A DNA stretch of 21,915 bases from PNKC01 sp039917655 (GTDB lineage Bacteria > Chloroflexota > Dehalococcoidia > Tepidiformales > Tepidiformaceae), in NCBI GenBank assembly GCA_039917655.1, contig JBDSJC010000281.1, positions 1-21,915 of the forward strand, given 5' to 3'. The translations under genes were made by a program, and so were the position numbers. Below, piece after piece: positions 1-6,738 of this stretch. The number at the start of each line of letters is the position of its first letter. The stretch's first letter is position 1. The notes beneath the pieces were generated by a model. The model worked only from the letters and a program-made list of their open reading frames with translations. It did no database searches and was not told the origin of the DNA.

Positions 1-1
1 C

Positions 2-433
2 CCGGGTGCTGAGGGTGTGCTGTACGCCCGTGGCAACCACAACGTTGGGCACACGTTCTTCCTTAAGGACGGCCACCTGCAGTTCGACTACAACGCCCTT
101 GGCAAGCACACGCGCGCATCGTTCGAGTGCGATTTGGCGCCGGGCGACCACGTTATCGAGGCCCGTTTCGACAAGACCGACCGCACCACGGGCTCGCTCG
201 TACTGTTGCTCGATGGCGCGGAGCTCGGAACTACGGAGATCCCCTTCATCGTCCGGATGCTGGGTTCGACGGGGCTCGACATCGGATGTGACCGGCTCTC
301 GACCGTTGTCGATGACTACAAGGGGCCGTTCGCGTTCGAGGGAGCGATTCGGAGGGCGACGTTCCAGATTCGTTCGGAGCGGGACAAGACGGACATCGCG
401 GTAATCGCCCGGATGGAGATGTCGCGGGAGTAG
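2..433 (+). CDS. Arylsulfatase, C-terminal fragment (5' end outside window)
   Basis: The frame is open from the left edge to a TAG at 431-433, so this is the last ~143 codons of a larger gene. The residues match the beta-rich C-terminal region that follows the catalytic domain in many bacterial arylsulfatases: a stretch like 'KDGHLQFDYN', then 'LAPGDHVIEARFD', a 'LLLDGAELG' strand pair, and the closing 'LDIGCD...VDDYKGPFAFEG' segment. The catalytic Cys/Ser and metal ligands lie upstream and cannot be checked. A GTG at 17 is in frame but is almost certainly internal. Arylsulfatases hydrolyse sulfate esters and are often exported; any signal peptide would be outside the window. The gene converges on the TetR gene that follows, with about 50 bases between their stops. 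Confidence 0.8.
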   Translation, partial: PGAEGVLYARGNHNVGHTFFLKDGHLQFDYNALGKHTRASFECDLAPGDHVIEARFDKTDRTTGSLVLLLDGAELGTTEIPFIVRMLGSTGLDIGCDRLSTVVDDYKGPFAFEGAIRRATFQIRSERDKTDIAVIARMEMSRE

Positions 434-485
434 TCGCTCACTGCCCTGGCCTCTCGATTGGTGCGGTCTGCCGGTGCCGCGCAAC

Positions 486-1106
486 TCACGGTTTCTGCAA
501 GAGCCCCGCGAGGCCGCGCTGCATCGCTCCCTGGACCTGCCCGGGATCGTAGCCGCGGCCGCGCAGGAAGTCGTAGGTTTCGAACGAACTGAGCGCGTCG
601 GCTGCAGCCAGCGTCTCGTTACGTCGTGATTCGTCCATCCCTTCAAGCTCCAGCGCAAACTGGCGCACGACTTGCCTCGTAAAGAATTGTCGGCTTTGTT
701 CGAGCTCCTCCGCGATGACAGTGTGGAAGGGGGCACGCAAGCGGGAGACCCGGGCGGCGGGATGGATTTGCTGAAAGAGCTTCACGCGTTGCTCGCAAAT
801 GGCTGCGATGCGGTGTTCGAGTTCGCCCTGGCCGATTGCCGGAAGCTCGACCAAGTGATGGACCCGCGCCTGCTGCCGTTCGATCGCCGCCCTATCGAGG
901 TCGTCGCGATCATCGAAGTAGCGAAATACGGACCTCTTCGAAACCCCGGAGCGTTCGGCGACCGCCTGCGCATCGGGCCGCAGGCTACCTTCCGCGTAAA
1001 GATCGAGCAGAGCATCGACGACGGCCAAGCGGTTGCGATCGCGCCACGCCCGTCGCCCGTCGAGCGGTTCCGAGGTATCCGCGAAAACGGCAGGTGGGAT
1101 GGTCAT
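486..1106 (-). CDS. TetR/AcrR family transcriptional regulator
   Basis: A 206-residue protein when started at the ATG at 1106; an upstream in-frame TTG at 1142 would add 12 residues but looks less likely. The N-terminal third has the TetR helix-turn-helix: a helix 'AVVDALLDLYAEG', then 'AVAERSGVSKRSVFRYF' with the characteristic S-x-R-x-V-F-R-Y-F recognition helix, followed by 'DDRDDLDRAA'. The rest is a helical ligand-binding domain without a recognisable ligand signature. It stands alone, converging on the arylsulfatase gene, and its upstream side faces the long gap beginning at 1107. TetR proteins usually repress themselves and neighbours, but no clear palindromic operator was found beside it. 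The family call is firm; ligand and targets are unknown. Confidence 0.85.
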   Translation of the reverse strand: MTIPPAVFADTSEPLDGRRAWRDRNRLAVVDALLDLYAEGSLRPDAQAVAERSGVSKRSVFRYFDDRDDLDRAAIERQQARVHHLVELPAIGQGELEHRIAAICEQRVKLFQQIHPAARVSRLRAPFHTVIAEELEQSRQFFTRQVVRQFALELEGMDESRRNETLAAADALSSFETYDFLRGRGYDPGQVQGAMQRGLAGLLQKP

Positions 1107-1563
1107 CTCGCCATTCTTCGGCAACGGCCACCGAGCGCGCAAGGAGACTTGGCGTGTCGGGTGTCAGAACACGCACGCCGTTCGGCCGGCCGAAACACAT
1201 TTCATCTTCCCTAGCCGGCCAGTCGAACAAACAGTGAGTCCTTGTGTTCGCCGCTCACACAACAATGGCGTGAGTCCGCGCCGCACGTATCGCCCCTGAC
1301 ACAAGCCCTCGGGGGACACGGCGCCCGTTGCTGGTAGATGGTGCCGAAGACTTGGGCGGACTCAGTCGAAGAGTGGTAGGTAGCCCCCGCACGGCTTGGA
1401 GTTCCAGTCACGAGGGGCAGCCCTTGTTGACCAAGAGATCTATTTCAACTATCAGGCGAAACCGATTTCCTTGGTCGGTTCTGAACACACATGCCCATGT
1501 TTGTGCAGTGGTGAGAGGCGACTGGACGATCCAAACTTGGAATGTCCTTTGGGAGAACTAAAG
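1107..1563. other. Intergenic gap, no gene recognised
   Basis: About 450 bases separate the TetR start from the next start codon on the plus strand. Short overlapping frames in all directions have no recognisable protein pattern. The stretch contains a perfect small inverted repeat, ACATG-CC-CATGT at 1489-1500. It must hold promoters for both flanking genes, but no convincing -35/-10 pair was picked out by eye. Confidence 0.5.
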
Positions 1564-2362
1564 ATGAGCGACCCAAACCCTTTGAGCCCAGAAGGAAAAC
1601 GGAAGCGCGGAGGAGGAAAGAGCTTTCCCACCGCTTCCTTGACGGACAGCGATGCCATCGCTGGTGCCATTTGGGAGCACGGAGCCGGTGCCTCGATGCG
1701 CCGTTTGACAGTGTTCGCAAAACTCAACCGCTCGTCGGAGAGCGGGCGTAGTCGGCAACTCGTAACGAACTCCTCGCGATATGGCCTGACTACAGGCGGA
1801 TACGCAGCAGAATTCATTCAGTTGACCGAGGAGGGATCGACGTTGGTCGCGCGAGAGACCTCCGACCGGCGGCGAGTAGAACTCCAGTTCGCTCTCGGCA
1901 TTCAACGTATTGACCCCTTCGCGAAGCTCTACGAGCGACTGAAAAACAAGCGGCTCCTAGCCAATGACGTGCTCGCAGACGAATTGGGGGCAGGTGGGGA
2001 TCCCGCTTGCTGACCGAAAGGTCGCGGGAGAAGTCTTCCTTGCCAATCTTCGCGCTGCTGGTCTGGTGCAAGAGTTCGCCGGAGCAGAGAAGATAATTTC
2101 GATTGAACATCGACTCGAAGACCTTCCGAACGACTCAGACCCGTCGGCGAAGACGTCGAAACCCCCGGTGGTTGCCCATGTTTCAGGCAAGGCGGAAGAG
2201 TTGAATTCGAATGGTGCTGGTGACACCGATCGAGACTCTTCGCCAAGGCCGATCGCCCCCACCGTGCACATCGACGTCCAGGTTCACATTCCGCCCGACG
2301 CCTCGGCGGAACAGTTGGACGCCATTTTCGCTAGCATGGCGAAACACTTCTACCGAGCGTAG
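1564..2362 (+). pseudogene. Hypothetical protein, broken by a frameshift at a G run
   Basis: The reading frame starts at ATG 1564 (GGGAGA about 10 bases upstream) and runs in one frame to about 1990. It then stops shortly after in that frame, while the same protein continues in the next frame to TAG at 2360-2362. The junction is a run of five Gs at 1986-1990; four Gs would give one continuous protein of about 265 residues. The N-terminal part has a basic 'KRKRGGGKSFP' leader followed by what looks like a winged-helix-like domain ('GYAAEFIQLTEEGSTLV'). The middle has 'LANLRAAGLVQEFAGAEKI', and the C-terminus 'HIDVQVHIPPDASAEQ...ASMAKHFY' resembles the conserved tail of a widespread uncharacterised bacterial family. 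No function can be assigned. It is followed 4 bases later by a second broken gene, so the two probably formed one transcription unit. Confidence 0.6.
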
Positions 2363-2366
2363 CCGG

Positions 2367-2888
2367 ATGTCCGACACAGGTTCGTGGGAGCCTCTTCTGG
2401 AGTCGGTCCGGGCGGTTCAGCACGAGATCGACACGCTGACAGGCCCGCCGCCGGCCGGCGGTCGCGCAGGTTCCGAATCGGTCATTGCCAGATCAGTCGC
2501 GCAGACGTAGCGGACTTACGTCAACCAGATTGTCGAACAGATCAACGGCTCGTACGAAAAAGGGTACTACGACGCGTGCGCGGTTATGATCCGCCGTCTG
2601 CTGGAAACACTAATAATCGAAGCCTTCGAACACGCTAAGGACTCGGCGGCGATCCAGGCAGCCAACGGGGAGTTCGTCTTTCTCCGAGACCTGATCGACG
2701 CGGCGCTTGCTCAGCCAAGCTGGAATCTGGGACGCAATTGCAAACAGGCGATGCCTCGTTTGAAGGATGTTGGCGACAAGTCAGCTCACAGCCGGAGATT
2801 CTTAGCCCACCGAAGCGACATCGAGAAGGTAACCAGCGACCTCCGGACGGTCGTGCAGGAACTCGTTCTTCTCGCCGAATTACAGTAG
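2367..2888 (+). pseudogene. Hypothetical HEPN/DUF4145-like protein, interrupted by an in-frame amber codon
   Basis: From ATG 2367 the frame reads 47 codons, meets TAG at 2508-2510, then continues in the same frame without any shift to TAG at 2886-2888. The downstream part is clearly coding: 'YVNQIVEQINGSYEKGYYDACAVMIRRLLETLIIEAFE', 'LRDLIDAAL', 'SWNLGRN' and 'LKDVGDKSAHSRRF..HRSDI' are typical of a compact all-helical protein family resembling DUF4145/HEPN proteins. With the amber codon read as sense it would be 173 residues. TAG is an ordinary stop elsewhere in the window, so recoding is unlikely. Family assignment to DUF4145/HEPN is an inference from the helical pattern and the H-x-R-R/R-x-D-I region. 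A downstream ATG at 2586 could yield a 100-residue fragment. Confidence 0.6.
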
Positions 2889-3197
2889 GGCCACGTTCTT
2901 GGCGTAACGGGCTCGTGGTGGACGAGAGCATTTTCGTAGTCACCGAAGCGCCTTAGCCGGGTTCACAGCAGGGATCCTTCGCGAGCCCATCGTCACAGGA
3001 GACGACGAGGAGGCTGACCGGCGAGGCGCCTGAAGGCCTGGGTACCGCATGTCCTCCGCCGCCCCTACCACCGGGTCATCACCGGGAAACGGCCGAAGGC
3101 TATGTGCCCAGAGTTGGCACGGTGTTCGACAGTCAGCAGTGCGACCCCTTCGATGGGGATGACTGGCAGGAAATGCGCCGTTGTCCGACGTTTGAGG
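2889..3197. other. Intergenic gap, nothing recognised apart from upstream control of the AbiE pair
   Basis: Roughly 310 bases without a convincing gene. A long minus-strand frame crosses it but continues antisense into the AbiEi gene and has no family resemblance. No tRNA, terminator stem or integration site was recognised. The right end carries the promoter elements listed separately. Confidence 0.5.
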
Positions 3198-3227
3198 TAG
3201 AATGTCACCCATATGTCGGACGCAAAC
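3183..3227 (+). promoter_or_regulatory. Putative promoter and inverted-repeat operator of the AbiE pair
   Basis: A TAGAAT hexamer at 3198-3203 would place the transcription start at about 3210, only a few bases before the ATG at 3213, and there is no Shine-Dalgarno sequence before that ATG. The message is therefore probably leaderless. GTCCGAC at 3183-3189 and GTCGGAC at 3215-3221 form a perfect 7-bp inverted repeat around the -10 box, and GTTTG (3190-3194) with CAAAC (3223-3227) gives a second, interleaved one. AbiEi antitoxins are known to repress their own promoter by binding inverted repeats, so this is a plausible operator. No good -35 box was seen. Confidence 0.4.
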
Positions 3228-3812
3228 GACCGGCTGTACCACATCGCCGAAGCCCACGCCGGGTACTTTACGGCCCGGCAGGCAGTTGACGCCGGGATGG
3301 ATCGGGCTACCCTTCGCCACCACGCTCGTCCAAACGGTCGCTACCAACGGGTCCAGCGGGGACTGTACCGGCTTCGGCAGTTCCCTTCGAGTCCCCACGA
3401 GCACGTCATGGCCGCGTGGTTGCCACTGAGCAGCGCCGGGGCTGTCGTCTCGCACGCCAGCGCGCTCGAACTTTACGGGATCTCCGACATCATCCCCTCC
3501 TTCGTGCATGTGTCCGTGCCGAGGGCAAAGCGCGGCCTCCGTCCACGCGCCGGTGTGCGGGCGCACACACTTGAGGCTCCACTAAAGGCATCGGAGGTTC
3601 GGCAAGTGGCTGGGGTCCAGGTCACCAGCCCCGAGCGCACGCTGATCGACGCGCTAGAGGACGGGATCCAGCCGGAACAGGTCGAGCTCGGCATCCGGCA
3701 GGCGCTCGACCGGGGGCTGACCACGCCACGCCGACTCCGCGAATCGGCCGCAAAACGGTCGGCTAGAATTCGCGCTGCTATCGAGGACGCGGTTGAACGA
3801 GGGACGGCATGA
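3213..3812 (+). CDS. AbiEi family antitoxin of a type IV toxin-antitoxin system
   Basis: A 199-residue protein. Residues ~5-55 form the winged-helix 'abortive infection AbiEi antitoxin' N-terminal domain: 'AEAHAGYFTARQAVDAGMDRATLRHH' then 'GRYQRVQRGLYRLRQFP'. The middle has 'VSHASALELYGISDI' and the later part 'VTSPERTLIDAL', both typical of this family. The C-terminal region is rich in Arg and Ala. AbiEi counteracts AbiEii without binding it directly and also acts as an autorepressor. The last codons overlap the toxin start by 4 bases (ATGA at 3809-3812), the usual AbiE arrangement for translational coupling. The start at 3213 lacks a ribosome-binding site, which fits a leaderless transcript. 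The pair lies in a decayed accessory stretch but is itself intact. Confidence 0.88.
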   Translation: MSDANDRLYHIAEAHAGYFTARQAVDAGMDRATLRHHARPNGRYQRVQRGLYRLRQFPSSPHEHVMAAWLPLSSAGAVVSHASALELYGISDIIPSFVHVSVPRAKRGLRPRAGVRAHTLEAPLKASEVRQVAGVQVTSPERTLIDALEDGIQPEQVELGIRQALDRGLTTPRRLRESAAKRSARIRAAIEDAVERGTA

Positions 3813-4693
3813 AGTATGGCAGTGCGGCCACGTTCCGCCAGGCCCTCGAAGATCGATTGAAGGAACGCGGTGGCAGAGACGGGGCCCGCATCGCCCGGCT
3901 TCGTAAGCAGGTTGCCTTCGACAGGCTGTTGGCTCGGCTCGCCGAGGTGGCGCCCGGCATTTGGGCGCTGAAGGGCGGGTTCGCCCTTGAGCTTCGCCTG
4001 GCTGACCGGGCTCGTACGACCATGGATGTCGATCTGGCCTGGAGTGGCGACGCGAATGAACTGCTCGACACGCTGCTCGACGCGGTGACCGCAGATCTCG
4101 GCGACTTCTTTAGCCTGACCATCGAGCGCACAGTCGACCAGCCGGACCGGTTTGGCGGCGCGCACCGGTTCAGGGTTGCCACATCATTGGCGGGCCGGCT
4201 GTTCGAGACCTTCCCGTTGGATGTTGGGGAGGGAGGCGCGTATCTCGGTGAGCTGGAGTTTCTGACCACGCCGGACCTGCTGGGTTTCGCCGGCATCGAT
4301 CAGGTTGAAGTCCCGGCGATTCCCGTCACGCGTCAAGCCGCCGAGAAACTGCACGCCTACACCCGCCGCTATGAGGGAGATCGACCGAGCTCGCGCACCA
4401 AAGACCTGGTCGATCTGGCTCTGATTGCCCACCTGTTCACGCTTGATGCCGCTGCGCTCGGTTTGGAACTGCGGCGGGTGTTCGAGGGCCGCGATACGCA
4501 CAACTTGCCAGCCGAGCTGCCGAACCCACCCGCTGATTGGCGAGCGCCCTATCGCCAGCTGGCGGCGGAGGTCGGCATCGAGGGCGACCTCGACGCCGGT
4601 CGCAGAGCCGTTGCGGCATTGCTCGATCCGATCCTCCAGAATCGAGTCTCCTCCGGGATGTGGGACCCGGAGGCCGGTCAATGGAATGCGTAG
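3809..4693 (+). CDS. AbiEii family nucleotidyltransferase toxin
   Basis: A 294-residue protein of the AbiEii/MNT-like nucleotidyltransferase fold. Key motifs are visible: 'LKGGFALELRL' at ~54-64 (the KGG nucleotide-binding loop) and 'RARTTMDVDLAW' at ~67-78, with the paired aspartates D73 and D75 expected to bind metal. Further on is 'AAEKLHAYTRR...SSRTKDLVDLALI' in the second half, the conserved Lys/Asp helix of the family. AbiEii proteins transfer nucleotides and halt growth when unopposed; related members modify tRNA. All recognisable catalytic residues are present, so the toxin appears functional. It is translated from an ATG overlapping the stop of the antitoxin gene. Confidence 0.88.
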   Translation: MKYGSAATFRQALEDRLKERGGRDGARIARLRKQVAFDRLLARLAEVAPGIWALKGGFALELRLADRARTTMDVDLAWSGDANELLDTLLDAVTADLGDFFSLTIERTVDQPDRFGGAHRFRVATSLAGRLFETFPLDVGEGGAYLGELEFLTTPDLLGFAGIDQVEVPAIPVTRQAAEKLHAYTRRYEGDRPSSRTKDLVDLALIAHLFTLDAAALGLELRRVFEGRDTHNLPAELPNPPADWRAPYRQLAAEVGIEGDLDAGRRAVAALLDPILQNRVSSGMWDPEAGQWNA

Positions 4694-4889
4694 CTGCTGG
4701 GCGTACTGGCGCTCTGACGGGGAGGTGACCGAGCGAGCAAGCGCCGTCAGCCAGGTTGGCGAGGGCCTCCGGGTCCGCTGGCTCGATTTCCGAGAACGAG
4801 ACCCATCACGCCGTCGCGTCGGTCTATCGGCGACAGAGACCTGAACTCCCTCAGCGCCCGGCCCGACACCATCCGTCACTCGCCGACAC
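4694..4889. other. Short gap with no gene recognised
   Basis: Between the toxin stop and the DUF2283-like remnant nothing with a family resemblance was found on either strand. The long minus-strand frame crossing it is open because of the high GC content and runs antisense to the toxin gene. Confidence 0.4.
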
Positions 4890-5071
4890 GCGGAACCTGC
4901 CCTCAGGGCCGCATCCAGGATCTCGAAACCCACCACGTCGCCCTCCGCGTCGAAGTCCAGCATCATTCCAGGCTTCTCCTCGTCGCTCTCTGCGACGAGG
5001 GTGTCTTCGAGGCTGACGCACGTTAACGCGCACCGAAACGCGCAGGAACGTGATTTTTTCTGGCGACGCAC
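4890..5071 (-). pseudogene. DUF2283-like protein remnant
   Basis: On the minus strand, the stretch 'LEDTLVAESDEEKPG' followed by 'MMLDFDAEGDVVGFEILDAALR' strongly resembles the C-terminal half of DUF2283 proteins, small proteins of ~60-80 residues with a D-x-(D/E)-G-x-V-V-G-x-E-I-L-D signature. The expected N-terminal part (a 'YDPEADALYI'-like strand) is not present; the preceding residues are Arg/Cys-rich and unlike the family. The frame does not stop after the domain but runs on into sequence antisense to the toxin gene. I read it as a decayed fragment; boundaries are approximate. DUF2283 genes often sit next to DUF4258 genes in toxin-antitoxin-like pairs, but no partner is visible. Confidence 0.45.
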
Positions 5072-5084
5072 GTTTAGCCTCCTC

Positions 5085-5689
5085 TAGCGTCAACCACACA
5101 GGACAGGAAACGTCCCGGAAACCTGCTCGCAATGCCAGATTCGCCGGCCCGTAATCCACCGGAAACTCCGTCCCCGCACCCACCGGGGAGTTGTCATCAC
5201 GGGCAGGTGGTTCACAAAATCCCGGATAACTTCGCACCCGGCGGAACCTGGCCCCACCAACAATCCCGGCCCTGACCTCGGTGACGGGTACTGATCCGTC
5301 GCGGAGGACCTCCCCGGTTTCCTGGCGTGAACGCAGCTGAGGGCTCGCCCCGTCCGAGGGTTGCAGACCCCCGAGATAGACGATCCTGCCCACCCCGGCG
5401 GCGGCCGCGTCGCGGAAATTGGCGGCCCCCTCGCGGTCGAGCCGCGCAAAGTCGCCGCTGGCGCCATCGAATGCACAAGCTAGTGGGCCAGATCAATGCC
5501 CTCAACGGCGGCCTTCAACGACGTCGGATTCAGCGCATCGGCAGAGACAAGTTCTGCGCCTTGCCAGCCGCGCGCCTCGAGCACGTTGATATCGCGGGCG
5601 CTCGCACGAACCGAAAAGCTTCGTGCTTGCAGCTTCGGAATGAGGTAGGTCCCGATGTACCCACTTGCACCGAAAACGAGGATCTTTAT
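5085..5689 (-). pseudogene. Decayed NAD(P)-binding oxidoreductase (SDR/DUF2867-type), start codon lost
   Basis: Read from 5689 downward, the frame gives I-K-I-L-V-F-G-A-S-G-Y-I-G, a dinucleotide-binding GxxGxxG fingerprint preceded by a beta strand. The first codon is ATA where ATG is expected. The protein continues to an in-frame TAG at 5480-5482 just before 'LVHSM'. It then resumes in another frame ('DFARLDREGAANFRDAAAAGVGR', 'IVYLGGLQPSDGASPQLRSR', 'EVLRDGSVPVTEVRAGIV') and in a third frame near 5255 ('EVIRDFVNHLPVM', 'TPRWV'). These segments match, in order, the N-terminal half of YbjT-like NAD(P)-binding proteins carrying DUF2867; the C-terminal half is missing. It overlaps the stop of the MerR gene by 4 bases (ATAA), so the two were once co-translated. 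Confidence 0.7.
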
Positions 5690-6588
5690 TTGCCGTTCAC
5701 TCCTGGCCTGAGAGGTTGTGACGAAGCGGTGAACTCCTGAGTCAGCGTTTCGGCTTCGGTCACCGGGTCGCCGCTCAGCCAGCGGCGCCCGGCGGCGGCG
5801 GCGATCGGGCCGGCTGTGGTTCCGGCTAGCGCAATAGAGGCGTTGGCACTGCCGGAAAGTTCTGGGACGAGGCTCGCGTGATCCGCCCAGATTGCCGCAA
5901 AGAGGACTGTAATCTGGGGCGCCAGGCTTGTTCGCACGCGAACGACCTCGCCGATTGGCGTATCAGCTCCGAGGAGTATGACTCGCCATCCCCTTCGGCG
6001 AAGCGCGAGCCCAAAGAGAATCAGAGAGACATCGTGGTATTCGGCCGGTGGGCAGGCGAGCAGCGCTCTCGGGCCAAAACCACGATCCCAGCCCCTCGCA
6101 AGCCCCATCAAGCGCCCGCGAAAGACGTTCACAGAAAAGTGTTCCTGGGCGACCGAAACCAGGCCCGCCTGCCAATCGTCCCCGAGAGTCTGCAGCGCTG
6201 GGAGAAAGACGTCACGTATCGCCGTGTCCAGGTCAAGCCGGGAAAGCACAAGGTCGATGGCCGCTTCGAGTGCGAGGTCATCGAACGAACGGAACGCGTC
6301 ATGAAGGGCGGCGCAGACTTCCTGGAGCGGCGTTTCGTCCCGCCCGGCCGAACTGATCGGCACACCTTCCCCGGACGCGAGCACCTGCCTCGCGGCCTCG
6401 CCCGCGGGAATGCCGACTGAGATGAGCGCAATCATTGTCCGAATGCGAGCGGCGTCGGCGTCGCTGTAGAGACGGAAGCCCCCCGCCGTCCGCTGCGGGG
6501 TGAGCAGGCCGTAGCGACGTTCCCACGACCGGAGTACATCAACGGAAACGCCGGTCTGCTCGCTGACCGCACCAATACGGATCAACAT
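5686..6588 (-). CDS. MerR-family regulator with cobalamin-binding light-sensor-like domain (CarH/LitR type)
   Basis: A 300-residue protein. Residues 1-70 are a MerR winged helix ('IGAVSEQTGVSVDVLRSWERRYG', then 'RTAGGFRLYSD'). Residues ~85-170 fit the helical cobalamin-cap domain and contain W139 followed by nine residues and E149-H150, the W-x9-EH motif that in CarH surrounds the adenosyl group. Residues ~174-275 are a B12-binding Rossmann-like domain: 'PAEYHDVSLILFGLALRRRGW' with E183-x-H185 in the place of the lower-ligand histidine motif, and 'LLGADTP'. CarH/LitR proteins bind adenosylcobalamin in the dark, tetramerise on the operator and let go on illumination. Deviations: Ser188 stands where the E-x-H-x2-G motif has Gly, and the late Gly-Gly is not obvious. 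It is divergent from the heliorhodopsin gene and followed by the oxidoreductase pseudogene. The MerR call is firm; B12 photosensing is inferred from motifs. Confidence 0.87.
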   Translation of the reverse strand: MLIRIGAVSEQTGVSVDVLRSWERRYGLLTPQRTAGGFRLYSDADAARIRTMIALISVGIPAGEAARQVLASGEGVPISSAGRDETPLQEVCAALHDAFRSFDDLALEAAIDLVLSRLDLDTAIRDVFLPALQTLGDDWQAGLVSVAQEHFSVNVFRGRLMGLARGWDRGFGPRALLACPPAEYHDVSLILFGLALRRRGWRVILLGADTPIGEVVRVRTSLAPQITVLFAAIWADHASLVPELSGSANASIALAGTTAGPIAAAAGRRWLSGDPVTEAETLTQEFTASSQPLRPGVNGK

Positions 6589-6606
6589 GGAGGCAACGTT
6601 ACCACT

Positions 6607-6639
6607 CTAGACGGACTCTTGGCAAAACCTTGACAAAAG
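6607..6639 (+). promoter_or_regulatory. Three tandem 11-bp repeats: putative CarH-type operator
   Basis: Directly adjoining 11-bp units lie at 6607-6617 (CTAGACGGACT), 6618-6628 (CTTGGCAAAAC) and 6629-6639 (CTTGACAAAAG). The second and third agree at 9 of 11 positions; the first agrees with the third at 6. The last unit contains the -35 box. Direct repeats of 11 bp overlapping the -35 are the known operator layout of CarH-family B12 photoreceptors, whose MerR domains bind head-to-tail. The same heptamer TTGACAA reads TTGTCAA on the other strand, so the site could also block transcription of the regulator itself. Seen directly: the repeats. Inferred: the binding protein. Confidence 0.6.
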
Positions 6640-6659
6640 TTATCGCATCGCTAAACGAT
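6630..6659 (+). promoter_or_regulatory. Putative promoter of the heliorhodopsin operon
   Basis: A perfect TTGACA at 6630-6635 is followed after 18 bases by AACGAT at 6654-6659, which keeps the A and T most important in a -10 box but is otherwise weak. A strong -35 with a weak -10 suits a tightly repressed sigma70-type promoter. Downstream, CTAGG-GTGAT-CCTAG (6663-6677) is a 5-bp inverted repeat in the presumed leader. The leader of about 70 bases ends with a strong ribosome-binding site, GGGAGGGG at 6725-6732, 6 bases before the ATG. Confidence 0.5.
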
Positions 6660-6738
6660 CATCTAGGGTGATCCTAGCTAGTGCGTGAAGCGGGACCAAG
6701 CCGGTCGATCCGCACGACTATCTCGGGAGGGGTAGGCA

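Noticed and set aside
2508..2510. TAG as a recoded sense codon
   Set aside because: TAG ends several well-supported genes in the window (arylsulfatase, AbiEii, DUF1295, alcohol dehydrogenase), so a nonsense mutation or a sequencing error is simpler.
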